From Pirellulales bacterium (GTDB taxonomy: Bacteria > Planctomycetota > Planctomycetia > Pirellulales > Thermoguttaceae), in contig JAFGRD010000046.1 in NCBI GenBank assembly GCA_016935315.1, forward strand, positions 1 through 64,000: a stretch of DNA of 64,000 nucleotides, written 5' to 3'. Every line of letters starts with the position of its first letter. Position 1 is the stretch's first letter. The translations under genes and the position numbers were made by a program. Shown piece after piece: positions 25,701-34,733 of this stretch. The notes beneath the pieces were generated by a model. The model searched no databases, was not told the DNA's origin, and was given only the letters and a program-made list of their open reading frames with translations.

Positions 25701-26924
25701 ATGTTGGCAAGATTTGCGCTAGCGGCCACGGTTGTTCTGGCAGCGGCAAGCCAAGTATTGGGCCAGGCCGCCACGCCCCAGCCGGAGAGCACGACCGACT
25801 CGAATTGGCGCCGCGCAGGCGATGCGGTCGGCACCGCAACGACAACCCCCGAAGGCGATTCCGCAAGCGCGCCGACTCCCAAGGCCGCCGGCACCCCCGC
25901 CGGCCGGGGCGTTAGCCCGGTGGGCGCCACGGCCACCTTGCCCAACAAGCACGGCCAGGTCTGGCGGGAGTACGACATCAGCCCCTACACCCTCCGGGTC
26001 ACCACGACCAGTCGCCCGGAACAGGCGATCATCGACTGGGTCCTGCGCGAGACGGGCTACGAGGCCTGGCATTCCGAGCCGCTGGGAATCCTCAGTGCCA
26101 CCGCCCGCACCCTACGCGTCTACCATACGCCCGAGATGCAGGCCGTCGTGGCCGATCTGGTCGATCGGTTCGTTTCCACCGAAGCGGAGAGCTCGACGTT
26201 CAGTCTGCGGGTGGTGACGGTCAATCATCCCAACTGGCGTGCGCGGGCCCAGCAACTACTGCGTCCGGTCATGGTGCAGACGCCGGGCATCGGGGCCTGG
26301 CTGGTTCAGAAGGAGGACGCCGCGGTGCTGCTGGCCGACTTGCGCCGTCGTAGCGACTACCGCGAACACAGCTCGCCGCACCTGATGGTCAACAACGGCC
26401 AGTCGACGGTCGTTTCGACGTTGCGTTCGCGCAATTACATCAAGGACGTGACGCTGCGGCCGGAAGTGTGGCCGGGCTACGAGGTCCAGCCGGGCCAGAT
26501 CGACGAGGGTTTTTCGATGGAGTTCAGCCCGTTGCTCTCGGCCGACCAGCGGACGATCGACGCCACGATCAAGTGCAACATCGACCAAGTGGAGAAGATG
26601 GTTCCGGTGATGATCGACGTGCCCGTGCCGTCGGCGCCGCGTCAGCGCGCCCAGATCGATGTGCCGCAAATCACGCAATTCCGCTTCCACGAGCGGTTCC
26701 GGTGGCCGGTGGACCACGTGCTGTTGGTGGGTATGGGCATGGTGGCCTTGCCGGTTCCGGCCGACGCGAAACCCCTGGTGCCCGGCATCCCGTTGCCCAT
26801 CGGTTCGACACCGCCGCGGGCCGACCTGCTGGTGTTCGTCGAAAGCCAGGGCAAGTCGGTTGTGCCCGCCCAGGTAAGCCGCAGCCCGTTGAGCCAGCCG
26901 AAGACGTACCGCGGGCGTTATTGA
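25701..26924 (+). CDS. Exported protein of unknown function with secretin-like module
   Basis: A 407-residue protein with a signal peptide (about residues 1-21, ending VLGQA). A low-complexity Thr/Ala/Pro region leads to ISPYTLRVTTTSRPEQAIIDWVLRETG and LRVYHTPEMQAVVADLVDRFV. These resemble the short beta-alpha modules at secretin N-termini, and related planctomycete proteins exist, but no secretin pore domain is present. The rest is beta-rich (QSTVVSTLRSRNYIKDV, FSMEFSPLLSADQRTIDATIKCNIDQVEKM), close in style to a secretin core fragment. The ATG has GGGAGG seven bases upstream and a good promoter. It may assist a secretion system or bind the envelope; both are inference. Confidence 0.68.
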   Translation: MLARFALAATVVLAAASQVLGQAATPQPESTTDSNWRRAGDAVGTATTTPEGDSASAPTPKAAGTPAGRGVSPVGATATLPNKHGQVWREYDISPYTLRVTTTSRPEQAIIDWVLRETGYEAWHSEPLGILSATARTLRVYHTPEMQAVVADLVDRFVSTEAESSTFSLRVVTVNHPNWRARAQQLLRPVMVQTPGIGAWLVQKEDAAVLLADLRRRSDYREHSSPHLMVNNGQSTVVSTLRSRNYIKDVTLRPEVWPGYEVQPGQIDEGFSMEFSPLLSADQRTIDATIKCNIDQVEKMVPVMIDVPVPSAPRQRAQIDVPQITQFRFHERFRWPVDHVLLVGMGMVALPVPADAKPLVPGIPLPIGSTPPRADLLVFVESQGKSVVPAQVSRSPLSQPKTYRGRY

Positions 26925-27082
26925 GCTTCTCCCCGGGCACCACGGCGGCGGCCGGCGGCTGGCTCGCCGCCCGAAGGCCGCCGACGCCAATCGCTGCACC
27001 TCCGCAGGGGGCAGCTACGCCACCTGCGCCCTCTCTCGACGCTCCGACCGCCGGGGGCTAGAATAGGGGTTTTTGGATGACG

Positions 27083-27102
27083 CTTCAGCCGAATGGCTGA
27101 AG
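27083..27102 (+). other. Hairpin in the leader of the ketoacyl-synthase-like gene
   Basis: Arms CTTCAGCC and GGCTGAAG around the loop GAAT form a perfect 8-bp stem, 28 bases before the ATG. It could terminate transcription from upstream or affect translation; no T-run follows. Confidence 0.4.
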
Positions 27103-27130
27103 GCCATTGACGAAAGCGAACGGTAGGTTG

Positions 27131-28450
27131 ATGAGTTCCACGCAGCGACGGGTCGTCATCACGGGCATCGGCGTTGTCAGCCCCTTGGGAAGCACGAAAG
27201 AGTCTCTCTGGGAGGCCCTTTCGGGGGCGCAGAGCGGCGTGACCCTTCTGACAGCCTATCCGGCCGGCGCCCTACCGGTGCGGTTCGCTGCGGAAGCGGG
27301 CCAATTCCAGGGGAAAATCGACGATTTCGGCCCGCTGGAGAAGGAACGCAAGAAGGCGCTTCGCAAGGGGCTGAAGGTAATGTGCCGCGAGTGCCAAATG
27401 GGGGTTGCCGCGGCCCAGTTGGCCCTGGCCGATGCGGGGCTTGTCTCGGGAGGGACCGACCCGACGCGATCCGGCATCACCTTCGGCGCCGACTACATGC
27501 TCACCGTGCCCGAGGAATTCACCGAGGGAATCCTCGAATGTCTTGACGAACAGCAGCAGTTTCAGTTTTCGCGCTGGGCGACACAAGGGATGCCCAAGAT
27601 GTCGCCGCTGTGGCTGCTGAAGTATCTGCCCAACATGGCGGCCAGCCACCTGGCAATCTACAACGATCTGCGCGGTCCGAACAACTCGCTGACCCTGCGG
27701 GAAGCGGCGTCCAACGCGGCCGTGGGCGAGGCCTTCCAGACGGTTCTCCGCGGCAGCGCCGACGCTATGTTGGCCGGCGCCACCGGCACGCGACTGCACC
27801 CGATGAAAATGGTCCACGCTATCCAGCAGGAAGAGTTGGCCACCGGCAACGGCGACCCGGCCCGGGCCAGCCGTCCCTTCGATCGCGACCGGACCGGGAT
27901 GGTGCTCGGCGAAGGGGCGGGTGCCCTTTTCCTGGAGGAGCTTTGCCAGGCTCAAGCCCGCGGCGCGACCATTTACGGCGAAGTCGTCGGCAGTGCCATC
28001 AGCTCCGCGGTCGACCGCAACCTGGTGGCCAATCGCCGGCAGGCCATGGCCAACGTGCTTCGGGCCGTGTTGCGAAATGCCGGGGCAAGCGCCGACGAAA
28101 TCGGACACCTCCACGCCCACGGCCTGAGCACCCGCAGCGGCGACATCCAAGAGGCTCAGGCGATGAGAGAACTCTTCGGCGACCGGGCCCAGCCGATACC
28201 GGTCGTGGCGGCCAAGGCCAATTTCGGCAACCTGGGCGCCGGCAGCGGCATGGTCGAGCTGACGGCCAGCCTGCTGGCCATGCAGCACGATCGGCTGTTT
28301 CCGCTGTTGAACTACGAGACACCGGACCCGGAGTGTCCCGTGGCGGCCGTGGCCGACGATCAGACGAGCCCGGGCGAGAGCTTCATCACGTTCAACGTGA
28401 CGCCTCAAGGCCAGGCCAGCGCGGTGATGGTCCGGCGATTCCAGGGATAG
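27131..28450 (+). CDS. Ketoacyl-synthase-family protein lacking the active-site cysteine
   Basis: A 439-residue thiolase-fold protein of the KAS/FabF family: RRVVITGIGVVSPLG at the start, GPNNSLTLREAASNAAVGEA where the nucleophile elbow should be, RPFDRDRTGMVLGEGAGAL and HAHGLSTRSGD. The catalytic Cys aligns with Glu191. The first His (H330) is kept; the second is Asn367 (KANFGNLGAG instead of KxxxGH). Condensation is therefore not expected; a chain-length-factor, decarboxylase or structural partner role is inferred. The ATG at 27131 has a near TAGGTTG ribosome-binding site. No other fatty-acid or polyketide genes flank it. Confidence 0.88.
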   Translation: MSSTQRRVVITGIGVVSPLGSTKESLWEALSGAQSGVTLLTAYPAGALPVRFAAEAGQFQGKIDDFGPLEKERKKALRKGLKVMCRECQMGVAAAQLALADAGLVSGGTDPTRSGITFGADYMLTVPEEFTEGILECLDEQQQFQFSRWATQGMPKMSPLWLLKYLPNMAASHLAIYNDLRGPNNSLTLREAASNAAVGEAFQTVLRGSADAMLAGATGTRLHPMKMVHAIQQEELATGNGDPARASRPFDRDRTGMVLGEGAGALFLEELCQAQARGATIYGEVVGSAISSAVDRNLVANRRQAMANVLRAVLRNAGASADEIGHLHAHGLSTRSGDIQEAQAMRELFGDRAQPIPVVAAKANFGNLGAGSGMVELTASLLAMQHDRLFPLLNYETPDPECPVAAVADDQTSPGESFITFNVTPQGQASAVMVRRFQG

Positions 28451-28921
28451 CGGCTTGCCGCTCGTCCCGCGGGAGTCTCGTGCATTTCACGCACAGCCCC
28501 TATTTCCCTCACGTTGCCTGTTATCGCTGAAGCTCGGGTTTCCGGGTGTGGGAATCCGCCCACAAAGTGCGGTAGTATGGTATCTATTATAAGGGTTTGC
28601 GGGCTGAGACGAAGGCACGCGGGGAGATCGTAGGCAGTAACGACTTTCTGGAAGCAGGCCAGCCATGGGCCGACTTGACACCCTGCGCCGCGGCCGGTAT
28701 GCTTACCAGATTACCGAACCCACTAAGTTCTGCTCTGACAAGATTTTGGAGCATCTCGGCCTGACCGGTGGTCGAGAGGAGTGGGGGATGTATTGAAATA
28801 AATGGACCACAACCGGTAGTTCCGGCGTGGCCTATTGTGTTGCGCGGAGGGCCCGGTTGGGTCGTAGTGCCAGGATCCCAAGGACGGCTAGCGCCCCACC
28901 CACGGGGAAAGTGAAAAACCG
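28451..28921. other. 471-bp region upstream of nusA
   Basis: Contains a 43-codon open frame at 28665-28796 and an AT-rich patch near 28583-28592 (TATTATAA) that could be a -10 box, without a clear -35. rimP, which usually precedes nusA, is absent. Confidence 0.4.
28665..28796 (+). CDS. Possible 43-residue small protein
   Basis: An open frame of 43 codons encoding a charged peptide that starts MGRLDTLRRGRYAYQ, has KFCSDKILEHLGL in the middle and ends GGREEWGMY. There is no signal peptide or membrane segment. Codon third positions are about two-thirds G or C, only mildly coding-like. The upstream GCAGGCC is a weak ribosome-binding site. It is placed 125 bases before nusA and could be real, a leader peptide or chance. 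I do not recognise it. Confidence 0.35.
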   Translation: MGRLDTLRRGRYAYQITEPTKFCSDKILEHLGLTGGREEWGMY

Positions 28922-30475
28922 ATGGACGCCAGCGAAGTGCTCCGGATCGTCGACGCGATCCACCGCGACAAGAACATCGACAAGGAAATCGTCTTCGAGG
29001 GGATCGAAGCGGCCTTGGTTTCGGCCGCCAAGAAACACTTTGGCGAGGAAGAGGAGATCGTTATCCACATCGATCGCGAGGATGGATCGATTTCGGGCAC
29101 GCACAACGGCGTTCCCTTGTCGCCGGAGGCCATGGCTGAACGGATCGGCGCCCAGACGGCCAAGCAGGTGATGATCCAGAAGATCCGCGAGGCCGAGCGG
29201 GACGCGCTGTTCGACGAGTACGAGGAACTCAAGGGGCAGTTGGTTACCGGGGTGATCCAACGCTATGAAGGGGGTGCCGCGACGGTGTCGCTGAGCAACG
29301 TGGAGGCTATCCTGCCGCGAGGCGAGCAGATTCCGGGTGAAACGCATCACGCCAACGAACGGGTGCGTGCCACCGTGTACGAAGTCCGCAAGGCGGGAAG
29401 CCGTGTCAAGGTGATCCTCAGCCGCACCAAGCCGCAATTGGTTCAACGCCTGTTCGAGCAGGAGATCCCCGAGATCGCCGAAGGCGTGATCGAGGCCAGG
29501 GCCATCGCTCGGGAGCCCGGCTACCGGACCAAAATCGCCGTCAGCAGCACCGACCAGCGCGTCGACTGCGTGGGGGCCTGCGTGGGTGTGCGCGGCAACC
29601 GGATTAAGAACATCGTCGACGAGCTCGGCGGCGAGCGGATCGATATTGTCCGCTACAGCGACGACATGCAGACGCTGATTCCCAACGCCCTGCAGCCGGC
29701 GGAAGTCGAGGAGGTCATTCTTTGTCAAATGCTGGGCCGGGCAATCGTGTTGGTCCGCGAGGACCAGCTTTCGCTGGCCATCGGGCGGCGAGGCCAGAAT
29801 GTCCGATTGGCCAGCAAACTGTGCGGCTGGGACATTGAGATCATGACGCGCGAGGAACTCGACGAACAGATCGAACAAGCGGTCGTCGGCTACTCCTCCT
29901 TGGAGGGGGTCGAGGATGAGCTTGCCGAGAAGCTGGTGGGCGAGGGATTTCTGTCTTATGATGATTTGTCGGTCATCGAACCCGACGCCCTGATGGAGAT
30001 GGGCGGGCTAACCGCCGCGGAGGGCGATGGAATCGTTCAACAAGCGGAGATCAAGGCAGAAGAGGCTGAGCGGGCGGCTGCCGAACAGCGACGGCTCCAG
30101 CGGGAACAAGACCACCGAGAGGCAGCCGAAGCGGCCATGGCCGAGCAGGCGGCCGAGGCGGCCGCAGCCGAAGAGCCCGTGGAAGGGGACGCCGATCAAC
30201 AAGTCGCAACGGCCGCAGCCGATCAGCCGCCGGAGGAACCGGTCGATACACCGGTCGATACACCGGCCGATACACCGACCGACGAGCCAACCGACGAGCC
30301 GACCGACGAGCCAACCGACGAGCCGACCGACGAGCCAACCGACGAGCCGACCGACGAACGAGCGATGGACGATGGCTCCTCGGCCGACGCGCGGTCGCCG
30401 GGTGAGTATGCCGAGGACGAATCGGTTTCGACGCCGGTGGCGGAGGAGGAACGCCAGCCTGAGGAGGCCGGATAG
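28922..30475 (+). CDS. nusA: Transcription termination/antitermination factor NusA
   Basis: Binds RNA polymerase and controls pausing, termination and antitermination. The 517-residue protein has the N-terminal domain (about 1-125, [20 protein letters not shown]), S1 domain (about 130-200, [18 protein letters not shown]) and two KH domains ([20 protein letters not shown] and [16 protein letters not shown]). Part of a C-terminal HhH region follows (about 325-365). The last 130 residues are an Ala/Glu-rich coil and an acidic tail made of VDTP and PTDE four-residue repeats, unusual for NusA. The ATG is set by the family N-terminus. It heads the nusA-infB-rbfA operon. Confidence 0.96.
   Translation: MDASEVLRIVDAIHRDKNIDKEIVFEGIEAALVSAAKKHFGEEEEIVIHIDREDGSISGTHNGVPLSPEAMAERIGAQTAKQVMIQKIREAERDALFDEYEELKGQLVTGVIQRYEGGAATVSLSNVEAILPRGEQIPGETHHANERVRATVYEVRKAGSRVKVILSRTKPQLVQRLFEQEIPEIAEGVIEARAIAREPGYRTKIAVSSTDQRVDCVGACVGVRGNRIKNIVDELGGERIDIVRYSDDMQTLIPNALQPAEVEEVILCQMLGRAIVLVREDQLSLAIGRRGQNVRLASKLCGWDIEIMTREELDEQIEQAVVGYSSLEGVEDELAEKLVGEGFLSYDDLSVIEPDALMEMGGLTAAEGDGIVQQAEIKAEEAERAAAEQRRLQREQDHREAAEAAMAEQAAEAAAAEEPVEGDADQQVATAAADQPPEEPVDTPVDTPADTPTDEPTDEPTDEPTDEPTDEPTDEPTDERAMDDGSSADARSPGEYAEDESVSTPVAEEERQPEEAG
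30238..30357 (+). repeat. 12-bp coding repeat array in nusA
   Basis: About ten consecutive 12-bp units, first GTCGATACACCG-like, then ACCGACGAGCCA/G, encoding VDTP and PTDE. Typical of slippage-prone tandem DNA. Confidence 0.85.
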
Positions 30476-30564
30476 TTCACAGGAGAAGGTAATGCATTGA
30501 CTTGACTCGAATGAGCGGCGGAGCCGGAGACTGCCGGCTCGCGGGATCTGAAGGGAGCGGCCTA

Positions 30565-33186
30565 GTGGCTGTCCGCATCTACGCATTAGCGAAACAACTG
30601 AATCTCGACAGCAAGGTGCTGGTGGATTTCTGCACCAAGGCGGGCATCACGGGTAAAGGGTCTGCGCTGGCCAGCCTGTCGGACGACGAGGTGGCCAAGC
30701 TCAACACCTACATGAGCGGCGCGAAGGGGAAGAAACCGGCGGCGGGTTCCAGGGTGGCCAAAGCGGGTGTTGCTCCCGAAACTCCCCGGGAGTTTCGGCG
30801 GGAGGACTATATTGGGCCAACAGGCGCGGTAACGGGCAAGGTCCCGGTGCTGGCCCCCAAGGCGAAGAAGCCGGAACAGGAACCGCCGAAAACGAGTCCG
30901 CCGGAGGCGGAACCGCCCGAGTTGAAACCCGCCGAGAAGGCCCCTCCGGCGATTAAGCTGGCCCCCATGCCCGTCGCTGCCAAGCCGCCCGAAAAGCCCG
31001 AGGCGGCTGAGCCGGCTCCCCAAAAGCCCGACATCAAGCTCCCCCTGGACGTGATTCGGGCCGGCAAAGTGGGAACCAAACCGCTCTCGGAACACATCCG
31101 CAAACACGAGAAGAAGAAGGCAGCCGCCGCTGCCAGAAAGACGAAGCCCTCCCCCCGCGGCGCGGCGCCGAGCGAACCGACCGCGCCGACCGAGCCGGCG
31201 CTGCCCGGCCGAGATCGCCCGCGACGCACACCTCGGGTGGCTGCCGCCAAGGGCGAAGGAGGGCCGGCGCTGGGGGGACGCGAAGCGCGGCAACTGAAAC
31301 GCAAACGAACGGCCACTGTCCGACGGCGCCGCCCCGAGGACACCGAGGAGGGCACCCCCGCGACCCGGCGACGCACGCGTATCCGGCGGACCGGGACGAA
31401 TACGGCGGCCCCGCGCAAGACGAACGTCGTGATCGATTTGCCCTGTACGGTCCGCAGCTTCTCCGAAGCCTTGGGCATTCCGGCGTCCTCGGTGGTGGCC
31501 GAGCTGTTCAAGCTGGGCACGGCCAGCAACATCAACGCGAACCTCGAGCCCGAAATGGCCGAGCTCTTGTCCGTGGAACTGGGTGTGGAAGTCGATTTCC
31601 GGCAGCAAGTTGCCCTGGAAGACGAGGTGCTCGATAAGTTGCAGCGGGAAGACGACCCGGCGGCGCTGAAGCCGCGCCCGCCCATCGTGACCTTCCTGGG
31701 CCACGTCGACCACGGCAAGACGTCGCTGCTGGACCGCATCATCGGGATCGACGTCGTCTCGGGAGAGAAGGGCGGGATCACGCAGCACATCCGGGCGTAT
31801 CGGGTCAAGAAGGGTGACCGGGCCATCGCCTTCGTCGATACGCCGGGGCACGAGGCGTTTACGGAAATGCGGGCCCGGGGGGCCAACGTCACCGACATCG
31901 CCGTGCTGGTCGTGGCCGCCGACGACGGAGTGATGCCGCAGACCGAGGAGGCAATCAGCCACGGCCGGGCCGCAGAGGTCCCCATGGTGGTAGCCCTGAA
32001 CAAGATCGACTTGCCGGGCGTCAATCCACAACGGGCGTTCGAGCAATTGGCCGCCAACGAATTGCTGCCCACCGAGTGGGGCGGCGATACGGAAGTGATC
32101 AAGACCAGCGCGACGACCGGCGAGGGCGTCGACGATCTGCTGGAGACGCTGCTAACCGTTGCCGAGCTGCACGAATACTCGGCCAATCCCGATCGGCCCG
32201 GCTTGGGCACCTGCCTGGAGGCCGAGTTGCACGAGGGCCGCGGGGTGGTGGCCAAGCTGCTGATCCAAAACGGGACGCTCCGCGTGGGCGACGTGATCGT
32301 CTGCGGCGCGGCGTACGGCCGGGTCAAGGCGATGTACGACACGCTCGATGGTCGCAAGAGGCACAAAGAGGCCGGCCCCTCGATGCCGGTCAACGTGACG
32401 GGGCTGCACATCGCCCCAGGCGCCGGCGACCGCTTTTACGTGCTCGAGGATATCTCGCAGGCCCGACACCTTGCCGAGCGACGGGCCGCCGAAGCCCGCC
32501 AGAAGGAGCTCGGCGGTGGCCGACCGCACGTGACGCTGGAAACCCTCTTCGATCGGCTGGACGAAGAAGAGGTGCGGATGCTGAACATCATCCTTCGGGC
32601 CGACGTTCGGGGTTCGATCGAGGCGATCCGCAAGGAATTGACCAAGCTGGAGCACCCCGAGGTGCAAATCAAGATCCTCCAGGCCACCGTCGGCGGGATT
32701 ACCGAAGCCGACGTCCACCTGGCCGACGCGTCGGACGCGGTGATCATCGGCTTCAACGTGGTTCCCGACGAAGGAGCCCGCGTGCTGGCCGACCGCCTCG
32801 GTGTGCAAGTCCGACGATACGACATCATCTACCAGGTGACCGAGGATCTCAGGGCGGCCCTGGAAGGCATGCTCAAACCGGAACAGCACGAACGGCAGTT
32901 GGGTCGCGCGCTGGTGCAGCAAACCTACCACATCAGCCGGCTGGGTACCGTGGCGGGATGCCGTGTGTTGATGGGGAACATCCAGCGCGACGCGCGGGTC
33001 CGCGTCGTCCGCGAAAGCCGCATCATCGGCGACTACCCGCTCGACTCGCTCAAACGCGAGAAGGACGATGCCCGAGAGGTTCGTGAAGGCTTCGAGTGCG
33101 GTATGAAGCTGGCGGGGTTCAATGACTTGAAGCAGGGGGACATTCTCGAGGCCTACAAGATCGAAGAGGTCGCCCGAACGTTCTAG
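30565..33186 (+). CDS. infB: Translation initiation factor IF-2
   Basis: GTPase that brings initiator tRNA to the 30S subunit. The 873-residue protein has an N-terminal IF2N module (VRIYALAKQLNLDSKVLVDF), a long Pro/Lys/Ala-rich linker (about 60-285) and a second IF2N module (VRSFSEALGIPASSVVAELF). The GTPase domain shows GHVDHGKT at 379-386, DTPGHEAF and NKID; C-terminal beta-barrel and IF2C domains follow. The GTG at 30565 is preferred because AGGGAG lies eight bases upstream and the family N-terminus begins there. It lies 89 bases after nusA and nine bases before rbfA. Confidence 0.97.
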   Translation: MAVRIYALAKQLNLDSKVLVDFCTKAGITGKGSALASLSDDEVAKLNTYMSGAKGKKPAAGSRVAKAGVAPETPREFRREDYIGPTGAVTGKVPVLAPKAKKPEQEPPKTSPPEAEPPELKPAEKAPPAIKLAPMPVAAKPPEKPEAAEPAPQKPDIKLPLDVIRAGKVGTKPLSEHIRKHEKKKAAAAARKTKPSPRGAAPSEPTAPTEPALPGRDRPRRTPRVAAAKGEGGPALGGREARQLKRKRTATVRRRRPEDTEEGTPATRRRTRIRRTGTNTAAPRKTNVVIDLPCTVRSFSEALGIPASSVVAELFKLGTASNINANLEPEMAELLSVELGVEVDFRQQVALEDEVLDKLQREDDPAALKPRPPIVTFLGHVDHGKTSLLDRIIGIDVVSGEKGGITQHIRAYRVKKGDRAIAFVDTPGHEAFTEMRARGANVTDIAVLVVAADDGVMPQTEEAISHGRAAEVPMVVALNKIDLPGVNPQRAFEQLAANELLPTEWGGDTEVIKTSATTGEGVDDLLETLLTVAELHEYSANPDRPGLGTCLEAELHEGRGVVAKLLIQNGTLRVGDVIVCGAAYGRVKAMYDTLDGRKRHKEAGPSMPVNVTGLHIAPGAGDRFYVLEDISQARHLAERRAAEARQKELGGGRPHVTLETLFDRLDEEEVRMLNIILRADVRGSIEAIRKELTKLEHPEVQIKILQATVGGITEADVHLADASDAVIIGFNVVPDEGARVLADRLGVQVRRYDIIYQVTEDLRAALEGMLKPEQHERQLGRALVQQTYHISRLGTVAGCRVLMGNIQRDARVRVVRESRIIGDYPLDSLKREKDDAREVREGFECGMKLAGFNDLKQGDILEAYKIEEVARTF

Positions 33187-33195
33187 GCCAGCACC

Positions 33196-33675
33196 ATGTC
33201 CAACCGACGCGCTCAAAAAGCGGCCCAAGCCATCCGCGAGGTGGTCAGCATGGCGATCCTCGCCGAGTTGAAGGACCCTCGTATCCGGGATGTGACGGTC
33301 ACCTACGTCGAAGTCTCCGGCGACTTGCGCCACGCCAAGGTCCACGTCTCGGTGATGGGTGACGAAACCCACCAGAGCTTGAGCCTGCGGGGATTGCAGA
33401 GCGCCGCCGGCTACCTGCAGTCGAAGATCTCCGAACGGATCGACCTGCGGTATACCCCCCGGCTGAACTTCATGCTGGACCAGGGAGTGAAGCGATCGAT
33501 CGAGGTGGCCCGAATCCTCAACGAGGTCCTACCACAGAATGTGGATCACGAGGCCTCGGACGACCAGGAGATCCCGGGTGACCAGGAGATCCCGGGCAAG
33601 GAGGAGATCCCGGAGGAGCAGGAGGCCCCAGCCGACGAGGAGGGTTCGCCGGACGAGGAGGACCTGGCCTCGTAA
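33196..33675 (+). CDS. rbfA: Ribosome-binding factor A
   Basis: Assists late maturation of the 30S subunit. The 159-residue protein has the KH-like RbfA core: RAQKAAQAIREVVSMAIL, ELKDPRIRDVTVTYVEVSGDLRHAKVHVSV, GLQSAAGYLQSKISERIDLRYTPRL and FMLDQGVKRSIEVARIL. The last 45 residues are an acidic extension with repeated EIPG/EIPE units, longer than in most RbfA. It starts nine bases after infB on the same strand and is surely co-transcribed. Confidence 0.95.
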   Translation: MSNRRAQKAAQAIREVVSMAILAELKDPRIRDVTVTYVEVSGDLRHAKVHVSVMGDETHQSLSLRGLQSAAGYLQSKISERIDLRYTPRLNFMLDQGVKRSIEVARILNEVLPQNVDHEASDDQEIPGDQEIPGKEEIPEEQEAPADEEGSPDEEDLAS

Positions 33676-33740
33676 TCATCCCCATGGTATCCGATCGGTG
33701 TTACGCCGATCGCCCCCCAACGACTCTAAGAGCGAAATTC

Positions 33741-34709
33741 ATGGCAGCGGTCAGTCGCACGGCACAGTTCGCCAAGGTCCACAAGGTCCTCAAGAAACAC
33801 TACCATCCGGTGGCCTCCGATCTGCAGCGGCCGGTGCTGGAGCAGTTGCTCTTGGCCTGTTGCCTGGAAGACGCTCACTACGATGCGGCGGAGGAGGCGT
33901 ATGCGGGGCTGGTCCACACGTTCTTCGACTGGAATGAAGTCCGCGTGACCTCGATTGTGGAACTCTCGGAGGTGATGGCGCGGCTGCCCGACCCCCGCGC
34001 CGCGGCCAACCGGATCAAACGCGTGTTGCAGAGCGTGTTCGAGGCCACCTACGCTTTCGACCTGGAGGAATGGCGAAAGAAGAACCTGGGGCCGACCATC
34101 AAGTGGCTGAAGAAGCTCGATGGCACGAGCAACTTCAGCATCGCCTACGTCGTGCAGTCGGCACTGGGCGGCCACGCGATTCCGATCGATTCCGGCACGG
34201 TAAGGGCCTTGCACATCGTCGAACTGGCATCCGACGAAGACATCGAGGCACGGGTGGTGCCCGGCCTGGAACGTGCAATCGCCAAGTCCAAAGGCGTTGA
34301 GTTCGGCTCGCTGCTGCATCAGCTCGGCGCCGATTTCACCGCGAACCCCTATGCGCCGACCATCCGGACCATCCTTCTGGAGATCAACCCGGACGTCAAG
34401 GACAACCTCCCCAAACGGCGCACCCGAAAAGCGGTCGAAGCCGCGGAGAAGCCGGCGTCACAGGCCGGGGCAAAGCGGGCCGCCGGGGCCACCGAGAAGA
34501 AGACCGGCGGCGGCAAGAAGAAGGCGGGAGGCGAGGCCGGTGCGGCCGGTCGCAGCCCAAAGGCCGCCAAGAAAAAGACCCCTTCGGCTGCCGCAAGAAA
34601 GGCGGCCGCAACACGCAAGAAGGGTGATTCAGCCAAGGCAGAAGCGTCCGGGGCCAAGTCGAAGAAGAAATCGGCCACGGAGGGACTATCCAAGCGGAAA
34701 CCGCGCTAG
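33741..34709 (+). CDS. HhH-GPD-like DNA glycosylase-fold protein with histone-like tail
   Basis: A 322-residue protein. Residues about 20-205 resemble endonuclease III/HhH-GPD proteins: LEQLLLACCLEDAHYDAAEEAYAGL, LPDPRAAANRIKRVLQSVF and SNFSIAYVVQSALGGHAIPIDSGTVRAL. The Asp of PIDSG sits where the catalytic Asp (VDTHVxR) lies in the family. The canonical Lys of the hairpin (LPGVGxKTA) and the C-terminal Fe-S cysteines are not seen, so glycosylase activity is doubtful. Residues about 225-322 are a Lys/Ala-rich histone H1-like tail (AAKKKTPSAAARKAAATRKK). The ATG at 33741 is inferred from where homology starts; the ribosome-binding site is weak. Confidence 0.7.
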   Translation: MAAVSRTAQFAKVHKVLKKHYHPVASDLQRPVLEQLLLACCLEDAHYDAAEEAYAGLVHTFFDWNEVRVTSIVELSEVMARLPDPRAAANRIKRVLQSVFEATYAFDLEEWRKKNLGPTIKWLKKLDGTSNFSIAYVVQSALGGHAIPIDSGTVRALHIVELASDEDIEARVVPGLERAIAKSKGVEFGSLLHQLGADFTANPYAPTIRTILLEINPDVKDNLPKRRTRKAVEAAEKPASQAGAKRAAGATEKKTGGGKKKAGGEAGAAGRSPKAAKKKTPSAAARKAAATRKKGDSAKAEASGAKSKKKSATEGLSKRKPR

Positions 34710-34733
34710 GTTCGTAGGGGGAGAGGATCTGCC

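Noticed and set aside
30586-32411. Two long minus-strand frames opposite infB
   Set aside because: Shadow of the GC-rich linker and GTPase region of infB; no motifs.
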